Assembly: GCA_030247855.1 (NCBI GenBank) | Contig: JAPDRN010000007.1 | Coordinates: 248,001 to 312,000 of the forward strand | Reading direction: 5' to 3' | From: Knufia peltigerae | Lineage: Eukaryota > Ascomycota > Eurotiomycetes > Chaetothyriales > Trichomeriaceae | Length of the DNA stretch: 64,000 nucleotides | Part shown: positions 32,785 through 44,572 of the stretch, in pieces | How positions within the stretch are numbered: the first letter of the stretch is position 1 | Layout of the letters: every line of letters begins with the position of its first letter | The notes under the pieces: model-generated | What the model saw: only the letters and a program-made list of their open reading frames with translations | Told to the model about the DNA's origin: nothing | Databases searched by the model: none | Position numbers and translations under genes: made by a program

Positions 32785-34070
32785 ATGGCCGGCGCCGTCA
32801 ACGGAGTCGACAAGCGCGACACCTTCCTTTTCACCTCCGAATCGGTCGGCGAGGGACACCCGGACAAGATCGCGTAAGTCTTCGGTCTACTGCCATGTGG
32901 CCGAATGTGTCTTCGCTGACAAGAAGTTCAGCGATCAGGTTTCGGACGCTATTCTCGATGCCTGCTTGAGAGAAGACCCTTTCTCCAAGGTCGCCTGCGA
33001 GACCGCCACCAAGACTGGTTTGTGCCCATAAACTGCGGAAGTTGGCCTGATTCTAACCCCCCTCCATAGGCATGATCATGGTCTTTGGTGAGATCACCAC
33101 AAAAGCCCATATTGACTACCAAAAGGTCATCCGTGACGCCATCAAGGACATTGGCTACGATTCATCCGACAAGGGTTTCGACTACAAGACATGCAACGTC
33201 CTCGTCGCCATCGAACAACAGTCCCCCGATATCGCCCAAGGTCTACACTACGATGAAGAGTTGGAAAAGCTGGGTGCTGGTGACCAGGGTATCATGTTCG
33301 GCTATGCTACCGACGAGACCCCAGAACTCCTGCCTTTGACCGTCATCCTGGCACACAAGCTCAACTCTGCCATGATCGAGGCCCGCAAGTCGGGTGAGCT
33401 TCCTTGGCTGCGACCAGACACGAAGACCCAAGTCACGGTCGAATACGCCCACGATGGTGGTGCCGTTGTTCCCCTAAGAGTGGACACCGTCGTCGTGTCA
33501 GCTCAACACTCGGAAGACATCTCTACCGAAGAACTACGGAAGGAGATCAAGGAGAAGATCATCAAGCGGGTTATTCCTGCCAAGTACCTCGATGACAAGA
33601 CCGTTTACCACATTCAGCCTTCCGGTCTCTTCATCATCGGTGGTCCTCAGGGTGATGCTGGTCTCACTGGCCGCAAGATCATTGTCGACACCTACGGTGG
33701 TTGGGGCGCTCACGGTGGCGGTGCTTTCTCTGGTAAGGATTACAGCAAGGTCGATCGATCAGCTGCCTACCTCGCCCGATGGATCGCCAAGTCCCTCGTC
33801 AAGGCTGGACTCGCTCGCCGTGCCCTCGTCCAGCTGTCCTACGCCATCGGTATCGCCGAGCCATTGTCGCTTTTCGTCGAGACTTACGGAACCAGCAGCA
33901 AGACCAGCGCCGAACTCGTCCAGATCATCCGAAACAACTTTGACCTCCGACCTGGTGTGATCGTCAAGGAATTGAACCTGACCAACCCCATCTACTGCAA
34001 GACGGCCAAGAACGGCCACTTCACCAACCAGAGCTTCACCTGGGAACAACCCAAGGAACTGAAGTTCTAG
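32785..34070 (+). CDS. sam2: S-adenosylmethionine synthetase
   Basis: Three exons (32785-32873, 32932-33017, 33070-34070) give 391 residues, a typical length. Methionine adenosyltransferase makes S-adenosylmethionine from methionine and ATP in the cytosol. Visible signatures are SESVGEGHPDKIADQ (ATP site), CETATKTGMIMVFGE, GAGDQGIMFGYA (signature 1) and GGGAFSGKD (signature 2). GRKIIVDTYGG and the C-terminal SFTWEQPKEL are also as expected. Codon use is strongly C-biased in third positions compared with neighbours, consistent with high expression. Confidence 0.97.
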
Positions 34071-35308
34071 GTCGGCCCCGAAACTCAATCACGATCATTT
34101 TGAGTATGGAGAACTGCGACTGGGAGGGAGTGTATAGACAAGAATGTGTGTTACTTGCGGAGGTGAGGTCCGAGCTTCTGGTTTCAACAGACTCAGAGAC
34201 GAACCTCGCCTTTCGCTCGTGGCGGCAGTCTGGACGTCTTGATGTTCAACAGATAGGAGTGGAATGTGTTTTGTGAAGTTTTGGTGGCCTCTCTAGGAAG
34301 ATGACGGCCACTTGAAGAGGCGGGACGAATCTCTACCCCCCTTTTTTGATTCTAAAAAAAAGTTTTCACGGCGTGGGTTTCGTGACGATATTCAACATGT
34401 TATGATACCCCCTTGCGCGCAAGATACATCTGATGATTTTTTTATGATTTGTGGAAATCTTTCCACCTCTGGCATTGGGAATGGCGTTCAACTCGCTATG
34501 CTAGAAAGAAGAAGAAGAATACAGCAGACGATATTATGGAAGACCAGTGATATGCATTCGAGGGATGATGGCTTCAATGACTTTGCCATGACGAGTGGTC
34601 GCTGTTTAAGACAGAAAAAAAAAGAAACAGAACGAGGCATGAGACGACAAGATAGGATTGGATAGATGATGATAGCCTCAACGACAGATTCTTCTTGACG
34701 AACGAAATAGGAGTTGGTTGATGCGTGTGTGCTCACAATAACAGATTGACTCGACTCGGAAGTTGCATGGACAATAAAACAACAATCTTCGTCGTGGGAC
34801 GTGATGTGATGTGTCGTGTCTTTTGGTGGTTTTGTTTCTCTTGATGAGGCCTTGACTGAATTTTTTTTTTGGTTTTTCTTTTTGGGTTTTTTGGGTTTTG
34901 GTTTTATTTTCGTCACTGAAGGTGTCGACACCTTGATCAGGGGGTCTCGATCGGGGGCTCAAAGATACCGATACTGATGCCGATGCCGATCAGTAGACTG
35001 GTGACCACGGAGTTACCATTTACTAGTCGACGATGAACGCCGCCGAGTGAAGGAGCTCTGACAATACGAAAAGAGTCTAAACGTCGGGGGTGTTTGTGTG
35101 TGTGTGTGTGAATGTTTTCATCATTGTTTTACTCGGTAGAGTACGACCGGGGAAAAAACCAAAACCAAAGGCAACCTTTTTTCATCATGCCCCACACCGA
35201 CTCCTGCGACAGACTGAGCAAGGGGGGCTTGACTTTTACATACACCTCCTCATACATGTGTATGTACACACATACCATTCTATATTACGTTTGGTTCCGA
35301 GAGACATG

Positions 35309-35339
35309 AGAGAGAGAGAGAGACACACACAAACACACA
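35309..35339. repeat. Compound (AG)n-(AC)n microsatellite
   Basis: About seven AG units run directly into AC units interrupted by AAAC. It is one of a cluster of microsatellites in this spacer. Confidence 0.9.
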
Positions 35340-35417
35340 GATGACAAGAGAAACCACAAAAAAGGGGGAGTGATTTGTCCCCGACCGCCGTGCCCATCAC
35401 AATTATTCCTCGCTTTT

Positions 35418-35437
35418 TCTCTCTCTCTCTCTCTCTC
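35418..35437. repeat. (TC)n microsatellite
   Basis: About ten TC units are followed by CCCTCTCCC. The stretch is homopyrimidine and could adopt a triplex-type structure. Confidence 0.9.
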
Positions 35438-35732
35438 CCTCTCCCTGTCGCTATACCTGACTGATAAGAGTCTCCAAATTTAAAAGGAGAAGAAAACAAA
35501 TGAAAATATACATGTAAAGTGTGGGCGTCGGGTGGTCGAGGGGAGGTATGTTTGGAATGAGAGAGTAGGAATGTAGAGGTGACATTATGACCGTGGGTTA
35601 CCATCATATCGGATTCAAACCGTTAACCAAAGGCAGGAATAAACAAAACAAAACAAAAAAAAGATTCCCGGGAGGGCGCGGACTTCTCGAAGACCCATCC
35701 AATCCGAACCCCAATCCAATCCAACTCGACTC

Positions 35733-35756
35733 GCTGTGCTGTGCTGTGCTGTGTTG
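35733..35756. repeat. GCTGT pentanucleotide tandem repeat
   Basis: Four GCTGT units and a partial, mutated fifth unit (GTTGT) lie in tandem just downstream of the kinesin stop codon. Confidence 0.85.
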
Positions 35757-35843
35757 TATCGTGCCATGCTTTAAAAAGTGGTGCCGAACAAGAAAAAAAC
35801 AAACCAACGCCCACGTCCAAGTGGTCAAAAGTCAAGTCAACGC

Positions 35844-38800
35844 TTAGAAACAATTCAATGAGCTTCCCTTTCGTTTCTTCGTCTTGCCGTCCTTTCCGAC
35901 CGTCAACAATCGCATGCGTTCTTCGAGTTGAGCTCTCGCGGCTTCGGCCTCGCGACGCTTCTTGACCTCTTCCTCGACGGCTTGGACGCTCAGACGCTCC
36001 GAGCGACGCTCCTTCTTGAGACCCGAGAGTTCCTCCTCCATGGACCAAGCCTTCTTCTTCCAGATTTCGGCGTCGGCGCGGAGCTTGTTCGATTGCGTCT
36101 CGAGGTCAACGAGTGCCTCCTCGAGAGTGGCCGTCAACTGTTTCTCGGCATGAAGGTGTTTCTCGATGGTGCGCAGACGGTTCTCTTGTTCTTCAATGAG
36201 TGCGGAGGATCGGCGAACATTCTGGGAGTTGGTAGAGACAGCAGTGCCCGAGACCGGTGTGACGGGAAGGGTGACCTCTTTAGACGTGTGACGAGATTGA
36301 GGAGGTGAGGGATTCGTAGCACCTCCGACTTGGAGGCCTGGCAAGGTAGGCAAAGGGGGTAGAGGGATGGCCGGTGGAGGCGATGGCAGAGAAGCAATTG
36401 ATGCTGACTTGCGTAGATTCGAATTTATCGAATTGGATCTCGGGACGCCTCCGTCGACTGGCGGTGATTGAGGTCGGTTCTGTGATTTCATGGTGTTGGT
36501 TCGTGAGCCGCTGTCCGAACCACCTTCGTTGATTGATCTTCTCTGGTCGAGATCCTTCTCCAAGGTTGCGATTCTCTGCTGAGCTTCGACCAAAGCCTGA
36601 TTTCCTTGCGCTTGTATCACCGAGACTCTGTTGTGATGCTGTTCGAAACTGCTCTGCAACTGTTGCTCAAGCTCCTCGATGATGACTGATTTCTTAGCCT
36701 TCTCAGCTTTGATTGTCTCCGCGGCAGCTTCGGCTTTCTTGATCTGAGCCTCCTTCTCACGAATTGTTTCCTCGTGGTTGCCAACTTCATTCGCAAGACT
36801 GCGGATGGTCTCCTGGTAGTTGGCGATCTTAGCATTCGCGTCCGATAGTGCTTCTTCTAGCTCCAGCAAGCCTTGTCTACCGTCGAGTTGACGTTCAAGT
36901 TCAGCATTCACATCTTTCAGCCGCAGATTGGCCTCCACAATGTGATGCTTTTCCTCCATGACATCTTGAATATGGCTGGCAAGCATATCAGCATCGGTTG
37001 GGTGGCCCAGTGCATTCTCAGCCTTTGAAACAAGCTCGTCAATTGTGGTGAGAGCATGCTCAAGATCGTTCTTGTAGGTAGACACGAGCTTTTCATGCTT
37101 CTTCGTCATCTCTGCGATCTGGTCGTCATAGCCTGCAAGGTGGCCGGCATGCGCCAACTTTATCTCCTCGATCTGACTGTTATGCGAGTCGTGGATTGAC
37201 TTCACACCCTGCTTGTGGGATTCGAGAGCCGAGTCAGCCTCTGTAATCTTCTGCTCAAGATGTGCAATCTGGGTCTTAAGAGAAGCGATCTCGTTTCGAT
37301 GCGACTTCGCCTGTTCTGTCTGGGCATCAAAATCTTTGCTCAGTGAGTCATGTAGTTGCTGGAGCTCAGACACCCTTGCGGCATGTTCAGTATTCAAGCC
37401 CCGCTGCTCTTCTACCTCCTGTTTGAGATTGTTGATGAGTTCTTGGTAGTTGTCACGCTCGTTTTGCATGGCAGTAGCGGTGGTAGCGCGTTCAGACGCC
37501 ACATCGCCCTCGCCAGAGACTTGCTGAGCTTTGAGGGTTGCAACGCTTGCCAGTGCTGCCTCGAGTTCTGACTTCGTCCGAGAACACTTCTTCTCCGACT
37601 CTTCCACAGCTTGTTGACTTGCCTCAAGCTTAGACTTTAGGTCAGACAGCTGTTCCGTGAGGGACTCGATCTTTCCTTGATCTGGGGATCCGGGAGGGGT
37701 GAGGTGACCGTTGGCCTTCTCGGCGTTCAGTCTTTGGATTTCCTCTTGCAGGCCCTGCTCACGGTGGGCATATCCTTCATGAAGAGACTTTAGTTCGGTC
37801 TCCTTCTGGATGATTTGATCCCTCAACTGAGATACCATGTTGAGATCAACGGGTGAGCCAGCCTTTATGCTTGTCCTTTCTCTCGTGAGTCCAGAAATGA
37901 TGGTAGATTTGAGTTCCATTTCTTTCTTCACCGTCTTGACTTCGGCCTCGAGTGCTTGAATTCGTTCTAAGCGGGCCTGAAGTTCGGTAGAAGCCGCGGA
38001 GAGATGCACCTCGGCGCCTTCCATGCGGTCGGGTTGTTTCTCAAATTCTTCCACAAGCAAAGCCCTTAATGCAGTTATCGACCTCAGACCACGATCGACT
38101 GCATTGTTACTCTGCGATGTCATACGCCGGAGCATTCCTGGTGTGCTCGGAGATGCCGGTCTAGATCGGTGGACCTGTGTCTTCAAACGATCAACGGTTG
38201 TCAACGCTTCCTTGTGATCAGCCTGAAGCTGAGTGTACTGCTCAGTAACCTGCTGCATGTTCCTCTCATGCTCTGCAAGAAGATTTTGCAACCTCTCAAT
38301 CTCTTGCGTCGCAACTTCCATTGATGGGGGCGCTTTAGAGATAGGGGTGATATCGGTATCCACTGAAGTTGAGGATTCCCCAGCTAAGGATAATTCCGAG
38401 GACAATGATCGCGAGGAGGGTAGTTCCTGTCCATCCTCCGCTCCTTGCAGTTGACCCTCGTCTAAAAAACGCGGGCTCGAAGGGCCATTGCGAGGCTCGG
38501 CCTGTTCAGACATTTCACCTTGTCGTTGCTCCTCAAATGAGTCATGCATCTCCGCCAATGTTCGAAGTGCCTCCTGATATTTGGCCGACAAAAGATCCAA
38601 CTCATTGACCGTAGACTCATGTTCAAGCCGGAGGTCGAAGAGTTCTTGGCTGACTGACTCAAATTTTTCAGTGATGAACTTTGATTGAGCAGGGCTAGGA
38701 AGCGGCTCGTCGGTCTGCTGTGCTTTCAGGTACTCCTGCTGCGCAACGGCAGTCTCGAGCTTTTCAAGGCCTGCAGCGTCACTTTCGGCAAGAGCGCGTT

Positions 38801-41257
38801 CAACTGGGTCTTGAACCTGTTCGTCGAGTTCATTCTCGTTTTGTGGTGGCAGTTCTGTCTCTTCTGGCGCGGGGAGTTCTTGTTCATGCTCCTCCTCGAT
38901 GATCTTGTCCTCTTCAGGGGCTCGCTTACTGGAAAGCTTGGACTTCCCTTCCTTTTCTTGAATATGATCGAGCTCGTATAGGAGATTGTCGAGTTTGCCT
39001 AGACTTCTCTGACGTTCCACAAGATGCTCCAACCGCTCAATTTCACGTTGCATGATCTCCACGTCTTGGTCAGCTTCAGCAAGCCGTTCTTCCAACGTGC
39101 AAATATAGTCCTCGGCGTTGGTTTCACTTTCTCTGATGCGCGAAATCTCCTTCCGGAGTTCAGATATGATGGCGTCGTTCTTCTCGCTGCCACTGCTCTG
39201 ATTATCGAGTCTAGCTTCCAGGTCATGGAGGTATTGTTCCGTATTTGATTCTCGATCCATCATTTTCTGTACTCGAGCATTCAATTGCTGATTCACGGTT
39301 TCAACATAGGCGCATTTTGTCTCCTTCTCCAACAGACTACTTTCCGTGGTAGCGAGCGACGAGCGGGTGGTCGAGAGGTTTGTCTCCAGGCTCTGAATTG
39401 TCTTCTCATATTCCATTACCACTTGCTCAATCATTTCCTGATTGGCTTGTGATCGTCTCAATCTGTCGATAGCACTTTCACCTGGTAACGATGATGCTTG
39501 ATCGTATGCCTCAGCATTTTTGGTCAACTCGGATACCAGCTTTGCATGTCGTTGGCTCAAAGCACCGTAGCTCTCTTGAACGTCAAGTAGTTGGTTTTGC
39601 AGTTCATTTTCCCGTTCGTTTGGTCTGTCTCCTCTTTCTGACATACCGCCAGGTCTTCGATCACCCGACTCTGCGCTGCGGATCTGTTGTCTCAAGAAGG
39701 CAATCTCCGTGCGCAAGCGTTCAATGATGGCTTGCTTGTCGGCTCCATCGTCGACCTGTTGAATCTTCGGCTTACTCTGAATGTTTCGGGCTCGCTGTGC
39801 ATACTGCACGGTGTTCAACGTCTCACTGAGATGAAATTCCGCCGGGGTTACACAAGCAATCATGTAAGTGATGGCATTACCACCCAGCGAGTCTTGAAGC
39901 ATTCGAGTCAATTTGGAATCTCTGTATGACACAAACGTCCCGGCAGCCTTGGAGGACAATTGTGAAATAACTTTGCCCAAGCTAGCCAATCCAGCGTTGA
40001 TTGAAATTCCTTCCCGCGCACGATCGCCCGTGGCTTGAGTGTTTTTCAGTCTTTCGCTACCAGCCAGATCAACGAAATGGAGTTTGCTTTCCACTGTCAT
40101 CGGAGACTCGTGCGAGGGGAAATGATCGACTGCAATTGAAGCTCGTTTGTCCTTGGTTGATGTGAAACCTTGGGCTTTGGTTTGGCGAAGATTGATGGTA
40201 AAGACAGCGTGGGACCGAGACGATCTGGCATTGATGGCAGTCGCATCGGTTTGACGAATGGTAGAGCCATGGTTCAGGACACGCATCAACTCTTCGATGG
40301 AAGAAACGCGTACGGAATTGAGACCTTCCACGAAGATTCGGCCACGAGGGTCTTCCCGAATCTGGACGTTGGCTCGCTCTGTGAATGGTGCATCTTCAGG
40401 AAGGAGAAGATCCCTTGGTTGCTCGTTGTAGATCTCGACGTATGTCACTGACATTTCCCAACCCTTTTCCGGAAAAGACTTGTTGTTACGCATCACTTGA
40501 TTTATACTTGTGACAGAGTACCTCGTCGGTGATTTTAGGCCTGAGTTGTGGCGACTGTGTGCAGGAACTCCATTCAAGTTGTCGAACAGATGTTGTGCTG
40601 CGCGCGGGATGACACCTTTGACCATGTTAATGTTCGAGTTCAATGAATATGTGAGGTCATGCGTACCTTTCATAGAAGAATCGAATTGTTCACTGGGGCC
40701 TGATGTGCCCATTGTATAACTTTTCCCAGACCCAGACTGGCCGTAGGCTAAAATAGAGACATTGTAGCCCTGGAGGAAGGAGTTCACGCTGTCTTGCAAA
40801 TATTCCCAGACTCCTTCCTGGTTGGTGTCTCCTCCAAAGACGCGATCAAAGATGAACATTTTCCGCCCCTGAGGCGATTCGACCGCGAGGCTGGTATTTG
40901 TGTTGACTTGTACCATTGACCGCTGGAACCGCTGCGGGATGAGTTCAAATCCAGGATCGGTCGGGCCCAAGGGCGGCCGTACACGAACCACTACCCAAGG
41001 TCAGTAGACTGATTCCAAAGAATCGCGTTACTATGTCACGTACCGACTTTGACCGACGTCTTTGCATCTTCGTCTGAAGCTCGACTTCCAACATGATTGC
41101 TGCTCTGGCTCATGCGACTATTGCTCCGCGGCGGTGGTCGGCCGATCATGCTTTGAGGTCGTTGTTTTTGAGTCGGATCTGGTGAAGGGACTGAATACAT
41201 GCTCTGCGCACGAACCTGGCGCGCAGCCTCCGGCGAACCTGGCGGGGAGGAGATCAT
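35844..41257 (-). CDS. Kinesin-4-like motor protein (KIF4/KIF21 type)
   Basis: Two exons (41044-41257 and 35844-40990) flank a 53-nt intron (GTACGT...GGGTAG). Splicing recreates the classic motor start SVKVVVRVRPPLG. The start is the ATG at 41257 (MISSPPGSPE); the frame further upstream has no ATG. The product is 1786 residues. The motor domain covers about residues 65-470: P-loop AYGQSGSGKSYTMG near 157, switch I NARSSRSHAVFTI, switch II FVDLAGSERLK, and ATGDRAREGISINAGLASLGKVI, the form seen in kinesin-4. The rest is a very long coiled coil with a Pro/Ser-rich linker near 1600-1680 and a basic tail. Kinesin-4 proteins are plus-end directed and limit microtubule growth. Assignment to kinesin-4 rather than another N-kinesin is inferred from switch II neighbours. 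Confidence 0.9.
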
Positions 41258-43423
41258 GACGAGTAGCTCTGAGACTCTCTTGCCTCGAGCGTCCTCGTGT
41301 TCGCGCAATAGCGTCTTGACCTCAGTGGGTGTTCCCCAACGGCTGTCAGAGTGCACGGCAACGCACGGTTGTCGGTGCCTGGCCTCTGAGCATGAAGATT
41401 GACGCGTATGTGGATTCGAAGGGATAGGAGATTTGATGATTGGAGAAAGGGGTGGAAAATATTTGAGACGTCGACAGCTGGAGAGAGGTCGATTGTGGTT
41501 CAATGGTCTATCGCACGTTTCGAGAACTGGTCGCCTGTGGGGGAAGGGCGTGTGCCGGTGGTCTGTTCGGTGGCATACAGATCATCTGTTCGAAAAGAAG
41601 TGATAGTGACAGGGGAGGACCAGGGCGCAGATGCGCTGGCCAGGGACTGTGGTTTTCAATTGTCAATTAAAAATCCTACTAGACGAAAAGGGAGGGGCGA
41701 GTGAATCCAAAATGAAAGAAAAGGGTACAGAAAAAAAGTGATCATACGGAGTACGGCTGGAGGGATGGTGAGAGTCCTCCGTACAATTCCTTTCTCACGC
41801 GTGCGTGTTTGTACGTGAGTGTGTCAGGTCAGGAGTCGAGAAGGCCTCGCATTGTGGGCGCCGCATGAGGAATAGCTAGCTAAAAGTGCTGGACAGACTA
41901 AATCAAAGCCTACGACTACTTTTGACCCTACAAGCAGATCTTTAGGCCATTGGCAGAATTAATTTCCGGGCTTGCGGGAAATGCTGTTGGTGCGTCTAGT
42001 GAGCCCTTAGCGGCTGCTCTAGCGGTCATTCTTAGCTCCGAACCATTGCAGGAACCCAGGAACCCGGCAAGCCTAAAGGCCTCCATAGGTGTGTGCCCGC
42101 GCCCACTGTTGGCTGTCAGCACGCTTCGGCCCTCTATCCACCAGGCCCGTCGTCGCTGCTATCCCCCATCTGTATATATCGCCTGGAGGCGTCTACCCAG
42201 CCACAGGCCAGGGTCCTGTGTTTCAAGCTGCTGTCATGTCAGGGGTTTACAAGGCTAACCCAGTGGACTTTCCACCGCATCCCTGTTGTCATCCTCGCTT
42301 GACAACATCCTGCATGCCTTGTCACTTCTTGCAGCGACAAAATGTACGGATCCTTAGAGCCGGCATGTCGCTCAGAGAAAAATTCATCCGATTCAAGGCA
42401 TGGCCTTGGTCCGCTGTTTGGCATGCTTCTGCTTTTCCCCGCTTCTATACCGGATGCAGGCAAACGGAGCCATTCATGTCAGGGTACAATAGGTACAGCG
42501 ACAGGGTTCAGCTGGACAGGTCGTTACCCTGGCTATCCGTCCCTACTGTACACCAAGCATCACTTTGATGCTTATTACTCCGTAATATGCTGCCGTTTCC
42601 CGCCGCAGCTCGATGTTTGAGACATTGACGATTTGACGAGATGGACCGATCAGCACAGGCAGCTTTCAAGAACCATTGGATTGATCTCGATGCGACCATC
42701 AGTACTCCAGACCCTAGTGGGACGAGAATCTACCTTTTGAACCGTCAGTCTCATCACCCGTTCTCTGACAAGGAGTGTTCCCGTTATCTCGACCATGTCG
42801 AAGTTTGTACGGGGTAGTAGTGGGATCAGACTGCATTCAGGGTGCAACCAAGGTTCGATTCGCCAGTCCGTCCACAGATCCTGCAGTTCTGTGACTCTGT
42901 GACCCTGGGACATCCTGTGCGCCCGCCTTTGCACGTGGATAATTCTCCGAGCCGTTGTGATATTTCACATGGTGTCGAACTTAAGCTAAACAACCCTCTC
43001 AAATTGCAAAGGCCTTGAATGCGTTTGTCGCTGAGATAGATCAGAGCGCTTGTCTTGCTCTAGTCTCGAGCGTGCATAAGTCGCGCGCCTCATCACGAAA
43101 ATGAATGTGTCCCATCGATCCTTGCCGACCCAAATTGCTCGAAATCAGGCGGGGTTCGCAGTGGTTCCAAATCCAACCTCGCTTTTGGACTGGCTTGCTT
43201 GCTGCACACAGCCGATCCTGTGAAGAACGTCGACAGAAAATCCCGCGCTCCCACTATTCTCAAACAAGTGTTGATTGGGCGTGGGCGGTGCGGACTCTAA
43301 TCGCATAGACGAGGACTGTAGATCATTTTCAAAAGCTGCGGCGGTACGAGTATAATGCATCACACGATGATTATTATCGTTGACAAGAATGCCATAGGAC
43401 GTTCGCTTGTGGTATTTTCTTGT
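41258..43423. other. Long spacer between kinesin and RIO2 genes
   Basis: This 2.2-kb stretch holds the kinesin promoter (right of 41257) and the 3' flank of RIO2. Frames at 42089-42568 and a 58-codon frame at 42641-42817 have no recognised domain. A CATACGGAGTA copy lies at 41743-41753 and a variant TACTCCGTAAT at 42576-42586. Confidence 0.5.
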
Positions 43424-44572
43424 TCAACCCATGTCGGAAGCGCCTCCGTGGTGATCCTCGTTTTCGTTTCCATCGTCGTCGTCGCTAGCACTGGCTTCGG
43501 ATTCGTCGGCCTCGTGTATTGCTTCTGAGTTTTTCGCATCACCATCAATACCATGATCTCTCATGTACGTCTCCAGCTCTTTCGCCATTTTCTTGGAAAA
43601 GCCCGAGGCCTCGACCTCGACATCGAGTCTTCTGATTCCGTCCTGCCCGAGGAGTTTCTTGGCATCCTTGAAAAATGGACCGTCTTCAGTACTAACAAAT
43701 CCAAACCTCCTTGAAAAAAATCGCTTGACACATTCAACGTCTCTGTTGAAATAGAATTCGGAATTTGGGTGATCTACGCTCACCATTTGGGGGAAGTCGA
43801 TCAGGACGGGGACCAACTTGATCTCTCCGTTCTCCTCGTCCTGCTCTCTGATCAAGATGTTGAACTCATTGAAGTCACCATGTATGAGACCCAAGGAGCA
43901 TAGTCGGATCAACATGTCCATCAGTTCCGCATACAGGCCAGCGGGGTTGGGAACCTTTTCGATCTGCCGTAATGGGAATCCATCAATGAGTGACATGATC
44001 AGCTGATGTCGATTTTGACCTAGTGGTGTCGGTACACTGAGGCCAACTTCGTGTAGCGCCTTGAGAAAGGAAAATTCCTTGACTGCGGCAAGTCGTGACA
44101 TATACATCCAACTGCCTGCACCTCTTTCTTTTTGCGCCTTTGTCCGGGCATAATCTCGCTTGTTCCGAACACCCTTTTTGAAACTGACCCGACCAAGGCG
44201 GTGTATCTTAAGCACTCTCTGTTCACCTTTTTCATCACTAACCACAAAGATGTCACTCTCTTTCCCAACCCCAATTTGGTTTCCTACGCTGTAGGCAGCA
44301 TTGCTTTTTTGCAGGGAATGTAGCGCGAGATAGTCTAGGCCTCCATACGTGAGTCTATAGCCGTCATATTTTGCATTCTTGACTTTTGCTATCAGATTGG
44401 CCTTCGCTAAGAGTGAGATACTTCGTTGAACATCGCCAACACTGGACTTGGACAGGTTCGCGATGAGAGGCGTGGGAACTACTTCGTGGTTGCGGCTGCC
44501 AGTTTCAACGGCAGTGAGGGTGCGCCAATCGGTAGGGTTGAGATATCGGAGAGATTTTGTATCGAGCTTCAT
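43424..44572 (-). CDS. rio2: Atypical serine kinase RIO2
   Basis: This intronless gene encodes 382 residues from the ATG at 44572 (MKLDTKSLRYLNPTDW), the standard RIO2 opening. A winged-helix domain (about residues 8-92, RNHEVVPTPLIANLS) precedes the RIO kinase domain. The latter has the nucleotide loop GVGKESDIFVV, the catalytic loop LIHGDFNEFNILI (Asp and Asn) and the metal-binding IDFPQMVS. The tail is highly acidic (ASASDDDDGNENED). RIO2 binds pre-40S particles in the cytoplasm and, through ATP hydrolysis, promotes final 18S rRNA maturation. Confidence 0.96.
   Translation of the reverse strand: MKLDTKSLRYLNPTDWRTLTAVETGSRNHEVVPTPLIANLSKSSVGDVQRSISLLAKANLIAKVKNAKYDGYRLTYGGLDYLALHSLQKSNAAYSVGNQIGVGKESDIFVVSDEKGEQRVLKIHRLGRVSFKKGVRNKRDYARTKAQKERGAGSWMYMSRLAAVKEFSFLKALHEVGLSVPTPLGQNRHQLIMSLIDGFPLRQIEKVPNPAGLYAELMDMLIRLCSLGLIHGDFNEFNILIREQDEENGEIKLVPVLIDFPQMVSVDHPNSEFYFNRDVECVKRFFSRRFGFVSTEDGPFFKDAKKLLGQDGIRRLDVEVEASGFSKKMAKELETYMRDHGIDGDAKNSEAIHEADESEASASDDDDGNENEDHHGGASDMG

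Larger units (their letters stand above)
34071..35843. other. Convergent spacer rich in simple sequence
   Basis: This 1.8-kb stretch between the ends of the SAM synthetase and kinesin genes has no gene. It carries many homopolymer and dinucleotide tracts: T/G-rich 34860-34915, (TG)n 35095-35110, (AG)n then (AC)n 35309-35339, (TC)n 35418-35437, and a GCTGT array 35733-35756. Confidence 0.7.

Noticed and set aside
33592..33960. 122-codon frame inside SAM synthetase
   Set aside because: Out-of-frame shadow of a strongly codon-biased gene.
41258..41503. N-terminal extension of the kinesin
   Set aside because: The frame is open, but has no ATG; 41503 is a TTG. The first ATG is at 41257.
42853..42875. 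tRNA-like GGTTCGATTCG
   Set aside because: No T-stem pairing or cloverleaf was found.
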